Assembly: GCA_021776785.1 (NCBI GenBank)
Contig: JAJFFF010000023.1
Span: 1-64,000 of the forward strand
Direction of reading: 5' to 3'
From: Planctomycetota bacterium
GTDB taxonomy: Bacteria > Planctomycetota > PLA2
Length of the DNA: 64,000 bases
Of the stretch, positions 40,171 through 50,006 are shown piece after piece; positions within the stretch are counted from its first letter, which is position 1, and every line of letters begins with the position of its first letter. The translations under genes and the position numbers were made by a program. Below the pieces are notes generated by a model that worked only from the letters and a program-made list of their open reading frames with translations, had not been told where the DNA came from and searched no databases.

Positions 40171-41843
40171 GCAGTCGTCGTCGTGTCTCCTCGCTGTTTG
40201 CGCGCGGCGAGCCCATGGTGTGGCTCACCGGCGCCGCGCTCGTGGTCTGCCTACTGATGATCGCGGGCCTTTTGACCATCGTGATCTACAACGGCGCATC
40301 CACGTTTTGGCCCAAGCCTCTAACGCAGCTCACGACGCATCACGGCAAGACGTATCTCGGGGAAGAGAGCCAGAACGAAGACTACAATCCCGCGACGGCC
40401 GCGGTGGCGGACTGGGTTCCCGCAAAAAAACGTCCGGCGCCCGAAGCTTCGGTCCGCCGGCGGATGTACCGCACGGGCAACTACGAAGTCTTTAACACGC
40501 ACTTCACGTGGCTCAGCGACTATGAGATCGCGGAGGAGTTCGAGCCTAGGTGGGGCATCGTGGTGGAGCGCCAGGAGTGGGGCCGGTTCTACGGAAAGCC
40601 GCATGCGTTCCATGTCGACGGGAAACCCGTCGCGAACGAACCCGCCGCCGTGTGGGCGAGATTCGAAGAGCTTCACGAATCGGTGCGCGCACGCCGGGAG
40701 GCAGCGGGCGAGCTCAACGACAACGACCTAAACGACCACGAGAACGACGCACGGTTGGAGCGCACGTCCGCGCGTTTGAAGGACGGCGCAGATTCGGACG
40801 AGTGGCGCGAAGCCGACAAGGTGCTCCAATCCGTTCGCAAGCGGGCGGAGGAGGAGCGGATCGCCATTCGTCGCAAGACCCAAGCCATGCAAGCAGAGAA
40901 CGATCGATACGAATTGATCGTCATGATGGCCGACGGCGAAACGAAGGCGCTCAAGCTGGCGGACATCGTGCGCGCGTATCTCCCCAACCAGCTCAGCTTG
41001 GGCGAAAAGTGGGGCGTGTACCTGTCGCGTTGGGGCGAGTTCTTGTCGGACAACCCGCGCGAGGCGAACAGCGAGGGAGGCGTCTTTCCGGCGATCTTCG
41101 GCACCATCATCATGACGTTGATCATGTCGATCTTGGTCGTGCCGTTTGGTGTTCTCGCGGCGCTCTACCTCCGCGAGTACGCCAAGCAGGGAACACTCGT
41201 CAGCATCGTGAGGATCGCGGTCAACAATCTGGCCGGTGTTCCGAGCATCGTGTTCGGCGTGTTCGGCCTAGGTTTTTTCTGCTACTTCGTCGGCGTCGGC
41301 ATCGACGACCTGCTATTCCCGGCGCGCGTCGCCGAGAACACGCCGACGTTCGGAAAGGGCGGCATCCTGTGGGCGTCTCTGACGCTCGCGCTGCTGACGC
41401 TCCCCGTCGTGATCATGGCGACCGAAGAAGCGATTTCGGCCGTGCCCCATTCGATGCGCGAGGGGTCGTACGCTTGTGGCGCGAGCAAGTGGCAGACGAT
41501 CCGCAAGATCGTGTTGCCCCGCGCTGCGCCGGGCATCATGACCGGCATGATTTTGGCCATCGCCCGCGGCGCCGGTGAGGTCGCCCCGCTGATGCTTGTG
41601 GGCGCGGTCAAACTGGCCCCCGATCTTCCGATGGATGGGAGCTTCCCGTTCGTGCATCCGGAGCGGAGCTTCATGCATCTTGGATTTCACATCTATGACC
41701 TCGGATTCCAAAGCCCCAACAGCAAGGCTGCAGAGCCGATGGTGTTCACGACTACGATGTTGCTGATCGGTATCGTCGTGCTTCTAAACCTCGTGGCGCT
41801 GTGGGTGCGGGCTCGTCTCCGGCGCCAATTCGAGGCTGGGTAG
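40167..41843 (+). CDS. pstA: Phosphate ABC permease PstA with an enlarged periplasmic loop
   Basis: 558 residues. Helix 1 lies at about 20-42, followed by ~255 mostly charged residues with a helical part ([19 protein letters not shown]), then the permease core from ~304 ([18 protein letters not shown]). The coupling loop [20 protein letters not shown] and [16 protein letters not shown] identify PstA. Like PstC it has an unusually big insert after helix 1, so the two loops may interact. ATGA overlap with pstC; pstB starts five bases downstream. Confidence 0.9.
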   Translation: MSSRRRVSSLFARGEPMVWLTGAALVVCLLMIAGLLTIVIYNGASTFWPKPLTQLTTHHGKTYLGEESQNEDYNPATAAVADWVPAKKRPAPEASVRRRMYRTGNYEVFNTHFTWLSDYEIAEEFEPRWGIVVERQEWGRFYGKPHAFHVDGKPVANEPAAVWARFEELHESVRARREAAGELNDNDLNDHENDARLERTSARLKDGADSDEWREADKVLQSVRKRAEEERIAIRRKTQAMQAENDRYELIVMMADGETKALKLADIVRAYLPNQLSLGEKWGVYLSRWGEFLSDNPREANSEGGVFPAIFGTIIMTLIMSILVVPFGVLAALYLREYAKQGTLVSIVRIAVNNLAGVPSIVFGVFGLGFFCYFVGVGIDDLLFPARVAENTPTFGKGGILWASLTLALLTLPVVIMATEEAISAVPHSMREGSYACGASKWQTIRKIVLPRAAPGIMTGMILAIARGAGEVAPLMLVGAVKLAPDLPMDGSFPFVHPERSFMHLGFHIYDLGFQSPNSKAAEPMVFTTTMLLIGIVVLLNLVALWVRARLRRQFEAG

Positions 41844-41847
41844 AGCC

Positions 41848-42735
<888 letters not shown>

Positions 42736-42760
42736 TCGAAACTCGAACGGGGAGACGCGA

Positions 42761-43447
42761 ATGTCCTATCGAATTCTTGTGGTGGAAGACGAGCCCGACT
42801 TGCTAGAGGCAGTCGCGTTCGCCCTCAAGAAGGAGGGCATGAAGCCCATTCGTTGCGCGGATGGCAATGAAGCCCTCGAAGTGGTGCGCGAGTCACGCCC
42901 GGACTTGGTGCTTCTCGACTTGATGCTTCCTGGCATGGATGGACTCGAAGTCTGCCGACGCCTGCGTTCGTCCGAGGAGACCGCGCGCATCCCGATCATC
43001 ATGATCACCGCGAAAGCGGAGGAGACGGACGCGGTTATCGGACTCGGCGTCGGCGCGGACGACTACCTTCGCAAGCCGTTTGGCCTAAAGGAGATGGTGG
43101 CACGCATTCGCGCGCTGCTGCGCCGCGGAGAAGAGCCGGCGGATCCCGCTCCCCGCGTCCTTCGCATCGGTGAACTCGAAGTCGATCCGGCGCGGCACGA
43201 GGTACGCCTGGCGGGAGAATCGATCCCGTTTACCGCCACGGAGTTTCGCTTGCTGTACCACCTCGTTCGACACGCTGGCCGCGTCTTCACGCGTGCTCAG
43301 CTCCTCGACAAGGTCGTCGGCAACGATGTGATTGTCGTGGATCGAAACATCGACGTTCATATCTCGGCACTGAGACGAAAGCTGAAGAACGAAGGCGAGC
43401 GTCTCCGAACCGTGCGTGGCGTGGGTTACAAGTTCAACGAGTACTAG
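42761..43447 (+). CDS. phoB: Phosphate regulon response regulator PhoB
   Basis: 228 residues, OmpR/PhoB class. Receiver domain with acidic pair Glu9/Asp10, phospho-acceptor Asp53 in LLDLMLPGMDG, Thr in MITAKAE and Lys in LRKPFGLKE. The C-terminal winged helix has FTATEFRLLYHLVRHAGRVF and VDVHISALRRKL-like recognition-helix residues ending GVGYKFNEY. Activated by the PhoR kinase it should turn on this operon and the porins. The ATG at 42761 follows GGGGAG; the upstream in-frame ATG inside pstB is rejected. Confidence 0.93.
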   Translation: MSYRILVVEDEPDLLEAVAFALKKEGMKPIRCADGNEALEVVRESRPDLVLLDLMLPGMDGLEVCRRLRSSEETARIPIIMITAKAEETDAVIGLGVGADDYLRKPFGLKEMVARIRALLRRGEEPADPAPRVLRIGELEVDPARHEVRLAGESIPFTATEFRLLYHLVRHAGRVFTRAQLLDKVVGNDVIVVDRNIDVHISALRRKLKNEGERLRTVRGVGYKFNEY

Positions 43448-43497
43448 GCCTGTGAAAAAACGATTGGTGTACAACATCGCGCGGGAGGAGTTCGAGC

Positions 43498-45270
43498 GTG
43501 AACTCCCGTCTTAGTTGGCCGGCGCGGATCGCGCTGCTGGGAGCACTCCCTGCAGTGGTGACACTGATCGGAATGACGTGGTTCGTGTTCGGCCAAAGCG
43601 CCGATCACGCGCGAACGCGACTGCGTGAGGCCACGCTCCTCGACGTGTCTCTCGGTTCCCTTTCCTTGCGGGGCCGAAAGGGTGCGGAGTTGGCTCAGAC
43701 GGTGGACGAGATGGCGACCCGTTTGGACGCACACTTGATCCTCTTGGACGGGGCGGGCGCATTTGAGGCGGGGTCGAAGTCGGCACGTTCGGTCGTGGAC
43801 TTGAAAGCGCTGTCGTCGAGCCAGGAGGTGGCTGGCGCGCGCCGCTTGGATGCGGCTTTGCGCGATGCGCACTCGCCCGGGAAACACGGATGGACCTACG
43901 CGGCGGCGAAAGTCCCAGGAAGCGATTATGTGTTGTGGATGGGCCGGGACGATTCCGGCCGCGTGGCGGCGATGGGCGCTCCGGTTGTGTTTACTTGGAT
44001 CCTCGTCCTGCTCACCTGTTTTGCGGTGCTCCTTCTTGCAAAGAATCTCGCCCGATCGGTCACCGCTCCCGTATCGGCGTTGCAGCGAGTCGTCGATTCC
44101 GTGACCGAGGGAGACTTCAGCAGACGCGTGCCCTCGTCCGAGGACAAACAGTTCGATCGACTTGGAACGGCGTTCAACGAGATGACGGCCCAATTGGAGA
44201 CGACACTACGCGCGGCAAGGGAAGAGGCCGCGCAGCTGACGACCGTTCTCGAGGGCCTTTCCGAGGGCGTGATCGCCTTGGACGAGCACGAGCACGTGAC
44301 GTTCGTGAACGGAGCGGCGCGTGATCTGTTGGCGCTTCCGGCCGACCCGGAAATCAAGGGCTCGCCATTCTATGAATACGTGCGCGAGCCTCGGATCCTC
44401 GGGCTGGCCCAAGCGGTAGTGACGACCCGCGAGTCGCAACAGGCCGAAGTGCATCAGGAGGGACCGCCGCGCCGCACGATCCAAATCTATGCGGCGCCGG
44501 CGTTCGCCGGTTCGACGAGCCTGATCATGGTCTTTCGCGACATGTCGCGTTTGCGCCGGTTGGAGAGCATGCGTTCGGATTTTGTGTCCAACGTCAGCCA
44601 TGAACTACGCACGCCGCTAGCGGCGATCGCGGCGGCGGTGGAGACGCTCTCCGATGACGAAGCCCGTTTGGACAACGAAGTCGGGCCCCGTTTCTTGTCG
44701 ATGATCGATCGCAATGCCGCGCGCTTGGAAGCGTTGCTGCAAGACATCTTGGCTCTATCGCGTATGGAGTCGCGCCCTGAGTCGTTGGCTCGCGAGCCGG
44801 TCGAGTTCGGAGGCATCGCGCGTTCCGTCGTCGAGGACCTGCGTGGTCGTGCGCGCCGGGCCGGGATCGAACTCGTGCCGCCCGGCGCCGACCGTCTTCC
44901 GCTGTTGGGCGATGGGCCGATGCTCTATCGAGTCGTTGAAAATTTGATCGTCAACGCGATTACGTACACGCCGGAGGGCGGCCGCGTCGAGGTTAAGACA
45001 GAGGTCGAAGCAAACGCGGCGGTACTCCGGGTGTGCGACACCGGCGTGGGAATTCCCCATGCGAGCCTCGGACGTATCTTCGAACGGTTTTATCGCGTTG
45101 ACAAGGCGCGGTCGCGCGGCGCCGGCGGCACCGGCCTCGGCCTCGCCATCGTGAAGCACGTGACAGGTTTGCATGGCGGCAGTGTGGAAGTCGTCAGCGA
45201 GGTCGGCCAGGGGTCCACGTTTACCGTCCGCATCCCGCTCGCTGATCGAGTGAGCCAGGAGTCATCATGA
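43498..45270 (+). CDS. phoR: Phosphate sensor histidine kinase PhoR
   Basis: 590 residues. Membrane helix at about 12-32, a periplasmic region of ~130 residues, a second helix (163-183), HAMP (~185-240), PAS-like segment (~255-350), HisKA with His368 in SNVSHELRTPL, and an HATPase domain with the N box NLIVNAITYTPEGG and G boxes DTGVGIP and GGTGLGLAIVKH. GTG start preceded by GGGAGGAG seven bases upstream. The periplasmic region is much larger than in E. coli PhoR. The phoU start overlaps its stop by four bases. Confidence 0.92.
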   Translation: MNSRLSWPARIALLGALPAVVTLIGMTWFVFGQSADHARTRLREATLLDVSLGSLSLRGRKGAELAQTVDEMATRLDAHLILLDGAGAFEAGSKSARSVVDLKALSSSQEVAGARRLDAALRDAHSPGKHGWTYAAAKVPGSDYVLWMGRDDSGRVAAMGAPVVFTWILVLLTCFAVLLLAKNLARSVTAPVSALQRVVDSVTEGDFSRRVPSSEDKQFDRLGTAFNEMTAQLETTLRAAREEAAQLTTVLEGLSEGVIALDEHEHVTFVNGAARDLLALPADPEIKGSPFYEYVREPRILGLAQAVVTTRESQQAEVHQEGPPRRTIQIYAAPAFAGSTSLIMVFRDMSRLRRLESMRSDFVSNVSHELRTPLAAIAAAVETLSDDEARLDNEVGPRFLSMIDRNAARLEALLQDILALSRMESRPESLAREPVEFGGIARSVVEDLRGRARRAGIELVPPGADRLPLLGDGPMLYRVVENLIVNAITYTPEGGRVEVKTEVEANAAVLRVCDTGVGIPHASLGRIFERFYRVDKARSRGAGGTGLGLAIVKHVTGLHGGSVEVVSEVGQGSTFTVRIPLADRVSQESS

Positions 45271-45908
45271 ACAAGCACTTCCGGCGTGAACTGGAGCAAC
45301 TGACGCGCGACATTCTGGTGATGGGCGGACTGGCGGAAACCGCGGTTTCGCGAGCGGTGCGGTCGTATCTGGAGACGGACGCCGCTGCCGCGGAGTCGGT
45401 GATTGAAGGTGACGCCGAACTCAACGCGATGGAGCTCCGGATCGAGGAGGAAGTGCTCAAGATCCTCTCCCTTTACGCGCCCACCGCACGCGACCTTCGA
45501 TACGTCGTCGGCGTGTTCAAGATCACCAACGACTTGGAGAGGGTCGGCGATCTCGCCGCCAACATCGCGGAGCGCGCTAAACTGGGTGTCGAAGCAAGCC
45601 CGGAGGCGCAGCGCGATATCGCGGACATGGCCAAGACGGTGTTGCGCATGTTTCGGGAGTCTCTCGACTCCTTCGTCAAAGAGGATCGCGCACGCGCCGA
45701 ACAGGTGCTCGACACCGACGACCAAGTCGACAGCAAGCTGTCTAAGATCTACGACGCGGAGCGAAAACGCGATGCGGGCAACATCACAGAGACGCTTCGG
45801 GCGCTTTCGGTGGCGAAGCACCTCGAGCGCATCGCTGACCATGCCACAAACATCGCCGAGGACGTCATCTATATGGTTTCCGGGGATGTCGTAAAGCATC
45901 AGTACTAG
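45267..45908 (+). CDS. phoU: Phosphate system regulator PhoU
   Basis: 213 residues, two PhoU three-helix repeats. Each contains the acidic metal-binding pattern (IEGDAELNAMELRIEEEVL; LDTDDQVDSKLSKIYDAERK) and the hydrophobic helix pair (LRYVVGVFKITNDLERVGDLA; LSVAKHLERIADHATNIAED). PhoU links the Pst transporter to PhoR so that the kinase is held off when phosphate is available. Start overlaps phoR (ATGA). It closes the seven-gene pst-pho unit. Confidence 0.95.
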   Translation: MNKHFRRELEQLTRDILVMGGLAETAVSRAVRSYLETDAAAAESVIEGDAELNAMELRIEEEVLKILSLYAPTARDLRYVVGVFKITNDLERVGDLAANIAERAKLGVEASPEAQRDIADMAKTVLRMFRESLDSFVKEDRARAEQVLDTDDQVDSKLSKIYDAERKRDAGNITETLRALSVAKHLERIADHATNIAEDVIYMVSGDVVKHQY

Positions 45909-45931
45909 ACGCGCTCGCGCACATTCGCCGC

Positions 45932-45964
45932 GCGCGCCATTTGCTTTTCCGAACAATGGCGCGC
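45932..45964 (+). terminator. Hairpin after phoU
   Basis: GCGCGCCATT (45932-45941) and AATGGCGCGC (45955-45964) pair perfectly with a 13-base loop. No strong T run follows directly, so it may be an attenuating or mRNA-stabilising hairpin rather than a full terminator. A T-run (ATTTTTTT) appears about 27 bases later. Confidence 0.45.
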
Positions 45965-46023
45965 CGCGAATCGGGCTCTCCGAAGCGCACGAAAATTTTT
46001 TTGCTTCGACTCCCGCCGCGACG

Positions 46024-46051
46024 TTGACGTGGACTGTCAAACTCGTAGGCT
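46024..46051 (+). promoter_or_regulatory. Candidate promoter of the first porin
   Basis: TTGACG (46024-46029) and TAGGCT (46046-46051) are 16 bases apart. CTGTCAA at 46034-46040, between them, resembles a PhoB half-site (CTGTCAT in enterics). Placement fits a Pho-controlled start. Confidence 0.4.
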
Positions 46052-46173
46052 CCCGGTCGCATGGGATAGGGCGCGTTCGTTTGTTTCTGCTTTGCCGTCG
46101 TCTTTACAACGGCTTCGCAGAGCGCCTCTAGTCTCTCTGCATTCCTCGATTCGCTATGAAAGGAGACCGGAGG

Positions 46174-47439
46174 ATGAACAAGCTATGGCGGGCGTCTTTG
46201 GCGTCCATCATCGGCCTACTGCTGCTGACCAATACTTCGAACGCAGCAGAGGTCAATGACGTATCGCTGGCCACGGAAGTGGAGCGATACCTAGACGAGA
46301 GTGCACCGGCCGGGGGTGGCTCGGGCGGTACGTTGGAAGTGATCTTTAAACAAGGTCTTCAGTTCAAGGCCGACGGCATCGAGATCAAATTCGGTGGTCG
46401 GTTGATGTTCGATGTCTTCTTCATCACCAGTGACGACCAGCCCGGTGTCAGCACGGAAGACGGCAATTTCTTTCGCCGCGTCCGCTTCTTCATGAGCGGA
46501 ACGGTCTACAACAACACGATCTTCAAGGTGCAGATCGACTTCAACACCAACGCCCGCTTCCGCGATGTGTACATGGGGTTGAAGAAAGTCGGATTCATCG
46601 ACAAGCTCACGTTCGGAAACCAGTACGAGCCGATGAGCTTGAGCGAGTTGACAAGCTCGAAGTACATCACGTTCATCGAACGCGGGCAGCTCTTCTCGCC
46701 GGCGCGCAACCCGGGCATCAAGGCAGCCGGCACGGCGTTCGAGAAGCGCATGACGTGGGCGATCGGCATCTTCCGTACGTCGAGCACCACCAACAGCGCC
46801 GCGCGCGCCGACGGCGGCTATTCGTTGACCTTCCGCGTCACCGGACTCGTGATCAACAACGAGGACAACCATGCGCTGGTTCACGTGGGCTTCGGCTTCA
46901 GCATTCGTGGGGACGCCACCCAACGGTACCGCTTCCGTTTCGGACCGGGAACCGGCGATCGCGGCGTGGATACCGGAACGATTGCGGACGCGGACGACAC
47001 GACGATCATCAACTTCGAGTTGGCGCTCCGGTTCAAGTCGCTGCATGCGCAGTTCGAGGTCTTCATCGTCGACGTCGATTCGGTGTCCGGCGCGGATCCA
47101 AGCTTCACAGGCTTCTATTTTCAGGTGGGCTATTTCCTGACCGGCGAAGTGCGTCCCTACAAGGGCGGCGCGTGGAGCCGGATCAAGCCGAAGGCGAATT
47201 TCTGGGACGGCGGCGGCGGCTGGGGCGCGTGGGAAATCGCGTTCCGGTTCGACACGGTCGACCTCAACGACGGAAACATCACCGGCGGCGAGCAGACCAT
47301 CATCACGTTCGGCGTGAACTGGCACTGGAACCCGAACACGCGCGTGATGATGAACATCATGTTTGCAGAAATCGAGCCCAGCGGCAGCGCTAGCTCCGAT
47401 GTGACGACGCTGATCATTCGCTGGCAGTACGACTTCTAG
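46174..47439 (+). CDS. Phosphate/polyphosphate-selective porin, O/P type (copy 1)
   Basis: 421 residues. A signal peptide (ending TNTSNAAE) precedes a ~30-residue helical/Gly stretch and a porin barrel: EVIFKQGLQFKADGIEIKFG, GRLMFDVFF, FFRRVRFFMSGTVYNNTIFKV, GFIDKLTFGNQYEPMSLSEL, and a C-terminal strand ending in Phe (IIRWQYDF), as outer-membrane barrels do. These are features of the OprO/OprP-type family, whose best-known members form phosphate-selective trimers. AAGGAGA lies upstream of ATG 46174. It follows phoU, supporting a Pho-regulon role. A terminator follows at 47527. Confidence 0.85.
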   Translation: MNKLWRASLASIIGLLLLTNTSNAAEVNDVSLATEVERYLDESAPAGGGSGGTLEVIFKQGLQFKADGIEIKFGGRLMFDVFFITSDDQPGVSTEDGNFFRRVRFFMSGTVYNNTIFKVQIDFNTNARFRDVYMGLKKVGFIDKLTFGNQYEPMSLSELTSSKYITFIERGQLFSPARNPGIKAAGTAFEKRMTWAIGIFRTSSTTNSAARADGGYSLTFRVTGLVINNEDNHALVHVGFGFSIRGDATQRYRFRFGPGTGDRGVDTGTIADADDTTIINFELALRFKSLHAQFEVFIVDVDSVSGADPSFTGFYFQVGYFLTGEVRPYKGGAWSRIKPKANFWDGGGGWGAWEIAFRFDTVDLNDGNITGGEQTIITFGVNWHWNPNTRVMMNIMFAEIEPSGSASSDVTTLIIRWQYDF

Positions 47440-47526
47440 CGACGTGTGAGGGCAGGCTGACAACCGTCCGAAACCTCTAAGCCTCGTTTCGACACGCGTC
47501 GGCAGCATAAAGACTGCCCAGAGCAA

Positions 47527-47556
47527 CGCCCCCCGAACCTCGGGGGGCGTTTTTTC
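47527..47556 (+). terminator. Terminator of porin copy 1
   Basis: ACGCCCCCCGA (47527-47537) and TCGGGGGGCGT (47541-47551) pair perfectly with a 3-base loop and end in six Ts. The two porins are thus separate transcription units. Confidence 0.9.
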
Positions 47557-47607
47557 GTTCTCACGGGGATGCTGAAATCGGCCCGCGCAAAACTCCGGAT
47601 CGTCCTT

Positions 47608-47613
47608 TAAGAT
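47608..47613 (+). promoter_or_regulatory. Candidate -10 element of porin copy 2 (leaderless)
   Basis: TAAGAT ends seven bases before ATG 47621. Copy 1 instead has a conventional leader and ribosome site, so the duplicated genes differ in control. Confidence 0.45.
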
Positions 47614-47620
47614 CCGCCTC

Positions 47621-48886
47621 ATGAAACAAGCATGGCGCGCGGCATCCGCCGTCTGTCTCAGCCTTCTTGTGCTCGCGAGTTCCGCGAACGCGGGCGAGGT
47701 CAACGATGTGTCGTTGGCGACCGAGGTGGAACGCTATCTCGACGAGAGCGCGGCCGCGGGTGGCGGTTCGGGCGGCACGCTTGAGGTGATTTTTAAGGAC
47801 GGCATTCGGTTCAAGGCCGACGGCATCGAGATCAAACTCGGCGGCCGTTTAATGTTCGATACGTTTTTTATCACGAGCGACGATCAGCCCGGCGTCGACA
47901 CGGCCGACGGGAACTTCTTTCGCCGCGTTCGGTTCTACATGTCCGGGACCGTCTACAACAACACGATCTTTAAGGTGCAGATCGACTTCAACACGAACGC
48001 GCGCTTGCGCGATGTGTGGGTCGGCCTCAAAAACCTTTGGTTTGTGGACAAAGTGATCGTCGGCCACGTGTACGAGCCGATGAGCCTGAGCGAAATGACG
48101 AGCTCGAAGTACGGCACGTTCATCGAGCGCGCCTCGTTGTTTGCGCCGGCGCGCAACGGCGGTATTCGCGCGGATGGAACGGCCTTCGACAAGCGTATGA
48201 CGTGGTCGATCGGGGCCTTCCGGACCTCAAGCGACACGACCGCTGCGGCCCGGAGCGATGGCGGCTACTCGCTGACGCTTCGCCTCACGGGCCTCGTCGT
48301 CAACAACGAAGAGAACCAAACGCTCGTTCACATCGGTTTCGGGTTCAGCATGCGCGCCGATGACACGGTGCAATACCGTTTCCGGTTCGGTCCGGCCACC
48401 GGCGACCGCAGCATCGATACGGGCACGATTACCGACGCCGACGACACGACGATCGTCAACTTCGAGTTGGCGTTTCGCTTCAAGTCGCTGCACGCGCAGT
48501 TCGAGGTTTTCCTCGTCGATGTCGATTCGGCCGCGGGCGGCGACCCGAGCTTCACCGGGTTTTACTTTCAGATCGGCTACTTCATCACCGGCGAAGTACG
48601 TCCGTATAAGGGCAACACCTGGAGCCGCGTTCGGCCCAAGGCGAACTTCTGGGACGGCGGCGGCGGCTGGGGGGCGTGGGAAATCGCGTTCCGCTTCGAC
48701 ACCACCGATCTCACCGACGGCAACATCGCCGGCGGCGAACAGACGCTTCTCACGTTTGGTGTGAACTGGCACTGGAATCCGAACACGCGCGTGATGATGA
48801 ACATCGTGTTCGCCGAAGTGGAACCTGTTGGCAGCGCGAGCGTCGACATCACCACGCTCATCATTCGCTGGCAGTACGATTTCTAG
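47621..48886 (+). CDS. Phosphate/polyphosphate-selective porin, O/P type (copy 2)
   Basis: 421 residues, the same length as copy 1 and nearly identical over long stretches of the barrel (YNNTIFKVQIDFNTNAR, FWDGGGGWGAWEIAFRFDT, IIRWQYDF). Differences concentrate in the signal peptide and in surface-loop-like parts (for example GLKNLWFVDKVIVGHVYE against GLKKVGFIDKLTFGNQYE). It arose by tandem duplication. No Shine-Dalgarno site; a start-proximal TAAGAT suggests a leaderless transcript. A terminator follows. The pair may differ in selectivity or in the phosphate level at which each is made. Confidence 0.85.
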   Translation: MKQAWRAASAVCLSLLVLASSANAGEVNDVSLATEVERYLDESAAAGGGSGGTLEVIFKDGIRFKADGIEIKLGGRLMFDTFFITSDDQPGVDTADGNFFRRVRFYMSGTVYNNTIFKVQIDFNTNARLRDVWVGLKNLWFVDKVIVGHVYEPMSLSEMTSSKYGTFIERASLFAPARNGGIRADGTAFDKRMTWSIGAFRTSSDTTAAARSDGGYSLTLRLTGLVVNNEENQTLVHIGFGFSMRADDTVQYRFRFGPATGDRSIDTGTITDADDTTIVNFELAFRFKSLHAQFEVFLVDVDSAAGGDPSFTGFYFQIGYFITGEVRPYKGNTWSRVRPKANFWDGGGGWGAWEIAFRFDTTDLTDGNIAGGEQTLLTFGVNWHWNPNTRVMMNIVFAEVEPVGSASVDITTLIIRWQYDF

Positions 48887-48911
48887 CCGTCCGCGAACCA
48901 CCATGAACCAA

Positions 48912-48941
48912 ACGCCTCTCGGTTCCCGGGGGGCGTTTTTT
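48912..48941 (+). terminator. Terminator of porin copy 2
   Basis: ACGCCTCTCGG (48912-48922) and CCGGGGGGCGT (48926-48936) pair over 11 positions with two G-U pairs, loop TTC, followed by Ts. It ends the phosphate region. Confidence 0.85.
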
Positions 48942-48972
48942 CGTGCGCCGACCCGCCGCGCGCGCAGACGGT

Positions 48973-48978
48973 TACCCT
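48973..48978 (+). promoter_or_regulatory. Candidate -10 element of the glycosyltransferase (leaderless)
   Basis: TACCCT ends six bases before GTG 48985, within the 43 bases that separate the gene from the preceding terminator. There is little room for any other promoter. Confidence 0.5.
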
Positions 48979-48984
48979 AGGTCG

Positions 48985-50004
48985 GTGTCCGCACCGATCG
49001 TGCATCTCGTGACCCGCCTCAACGTCGGCGGCATCGCGCGCTATCTGGATCAGGTGGTGCCGTGCGTCGATCGGTTGTGGCGCGGCCGCGTTCAAGGACC
49101 CGAGCAGGAGGCGACGTGGCGCGGACTCCAAGCGTTTGTGCCGGGCCTCGGTCGCGCGCTCCGGATGCAAGACGATGTGCGCGCGTGGCGCACGTTGGAG
49201 CGGTGGCTCGGCGACCGGCGTCCGCGCGTGTTGCACACGCACGCCTCCAAGGCCGGTACGCTCGGTCGAATCGCGGCCCGCCGCCTCGGCATCCCGGTTG
49301 TGCACACGTTTCACGGGCACGTGTTGTCGAACTACTTTCCGCGCCCGGTCGGTGCGCTGTTTCAGCGCGTCGAGCGGTGGCTCGGATCGCGCGCCGTTCT
49401 CACGGCGACCGGACCCGCTACGGCGAACGCCCTCGCCAGCCTTCTCGGCCATCGCGTGCGCGTGCTCCCGCCGGCTCTTTCCTGGCGCGCTCCGGATGTC
49501 GTCGCCGCGGCCGCGCATCGTGCGTCCTGGGGCGGGCCTGTGCGCGTCGCGTTGGCCGTGGGCCGCGCGGCCGCCGTCAAAGACCACCCGCGCTTTGTCG
49601 CCGCCGCGCGCGCCGCCGGATTTTTGCCCGTGATCGCCGGCGCCACGCGCATCACCGGCGCCCTGTGCCTCGGCACGGTCCCGATGGCCGCGATGCCCGA
49701 GATCTACGCGGCTGCCGATGTGGTGGTTTCCTCGTCGGCCCAAGAAGGCACGCCCTACGCGTTGTTGGAAGCGGCGTGGTGTCAGCGGCCCGTGGTGGCG
49801 ACGCCGGTGGGCGATGTTTCGTGGGTCGTGGGAACGGGCGGGATCGTGACCGACGACCTCGCGGCCGGCCTGAAGAAGCTCCGCGATCCGGCGCTGCGCG
49901 CGGCCATGGGTGCACGCGCGGGAGTCTTGGTCCGGCAACGTTTCACACCGGAAGCCGCCCAAGCCGCGCTGCGAACCCTTTACGACGAGGTCGCGCCCGG
50001 CTAA
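48985..50004 (+). CDS. Glycosyltransferase family 4-like protein
   Basis: 339 residues, GT-B fold. The N-terminal half has VHLVTRLNVGGIARYLDQV (donor/acceptor Gly loop), HTHASKAGTLGRIAARRLG and VVHTFHGHVLSNYF. The C-terminal half has the strand VRVALAVGRAAAVKDHPRF and the nucleotide-sugar-binding EX7E-like segment SAQEGTPYALLEAAWCQRP. Related enzymes build cell-surface glycans. The normal ~370-residue length is slightly trimmed. GTG 48985 begins the first strand and lies six bases after TACCCT; an ATG 14 codons upstream gives an Arg-rich, non-family N-terminus. lipA starts two bases after the stop. Confidence 0.8.
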   Translation: MSAPIVHLVTRLNVGGIARYLDQVVPCVDRLWRGRVQGPEQEATWRGLQAFVPGLGRALRMQDDVRAWRTLERWLGDRRPRVLHTHASKAGTLGRIAARRLGIPVVHTFHGHVLSNYFPRPVGALFQRVERWLGSRAVLTATGPATANALASLLGHRVRVLPPALSWRAPDVVAAAAHRASWGGPVRVALAVGRAAAVKDHPRFVAAARAAGFLPVIAGATRITGALCLGTVPMAAMPEIYAAADVVVSSSAQEGTPYALLEAAWCQRPVVATPVGDVSWVVGTGGIVTDDLAAGLKKLRDPALRAAMGARAGVLVRQRFTPEAAQAALRTLYDEVAPG

Positions 50005-50006
50005 AC

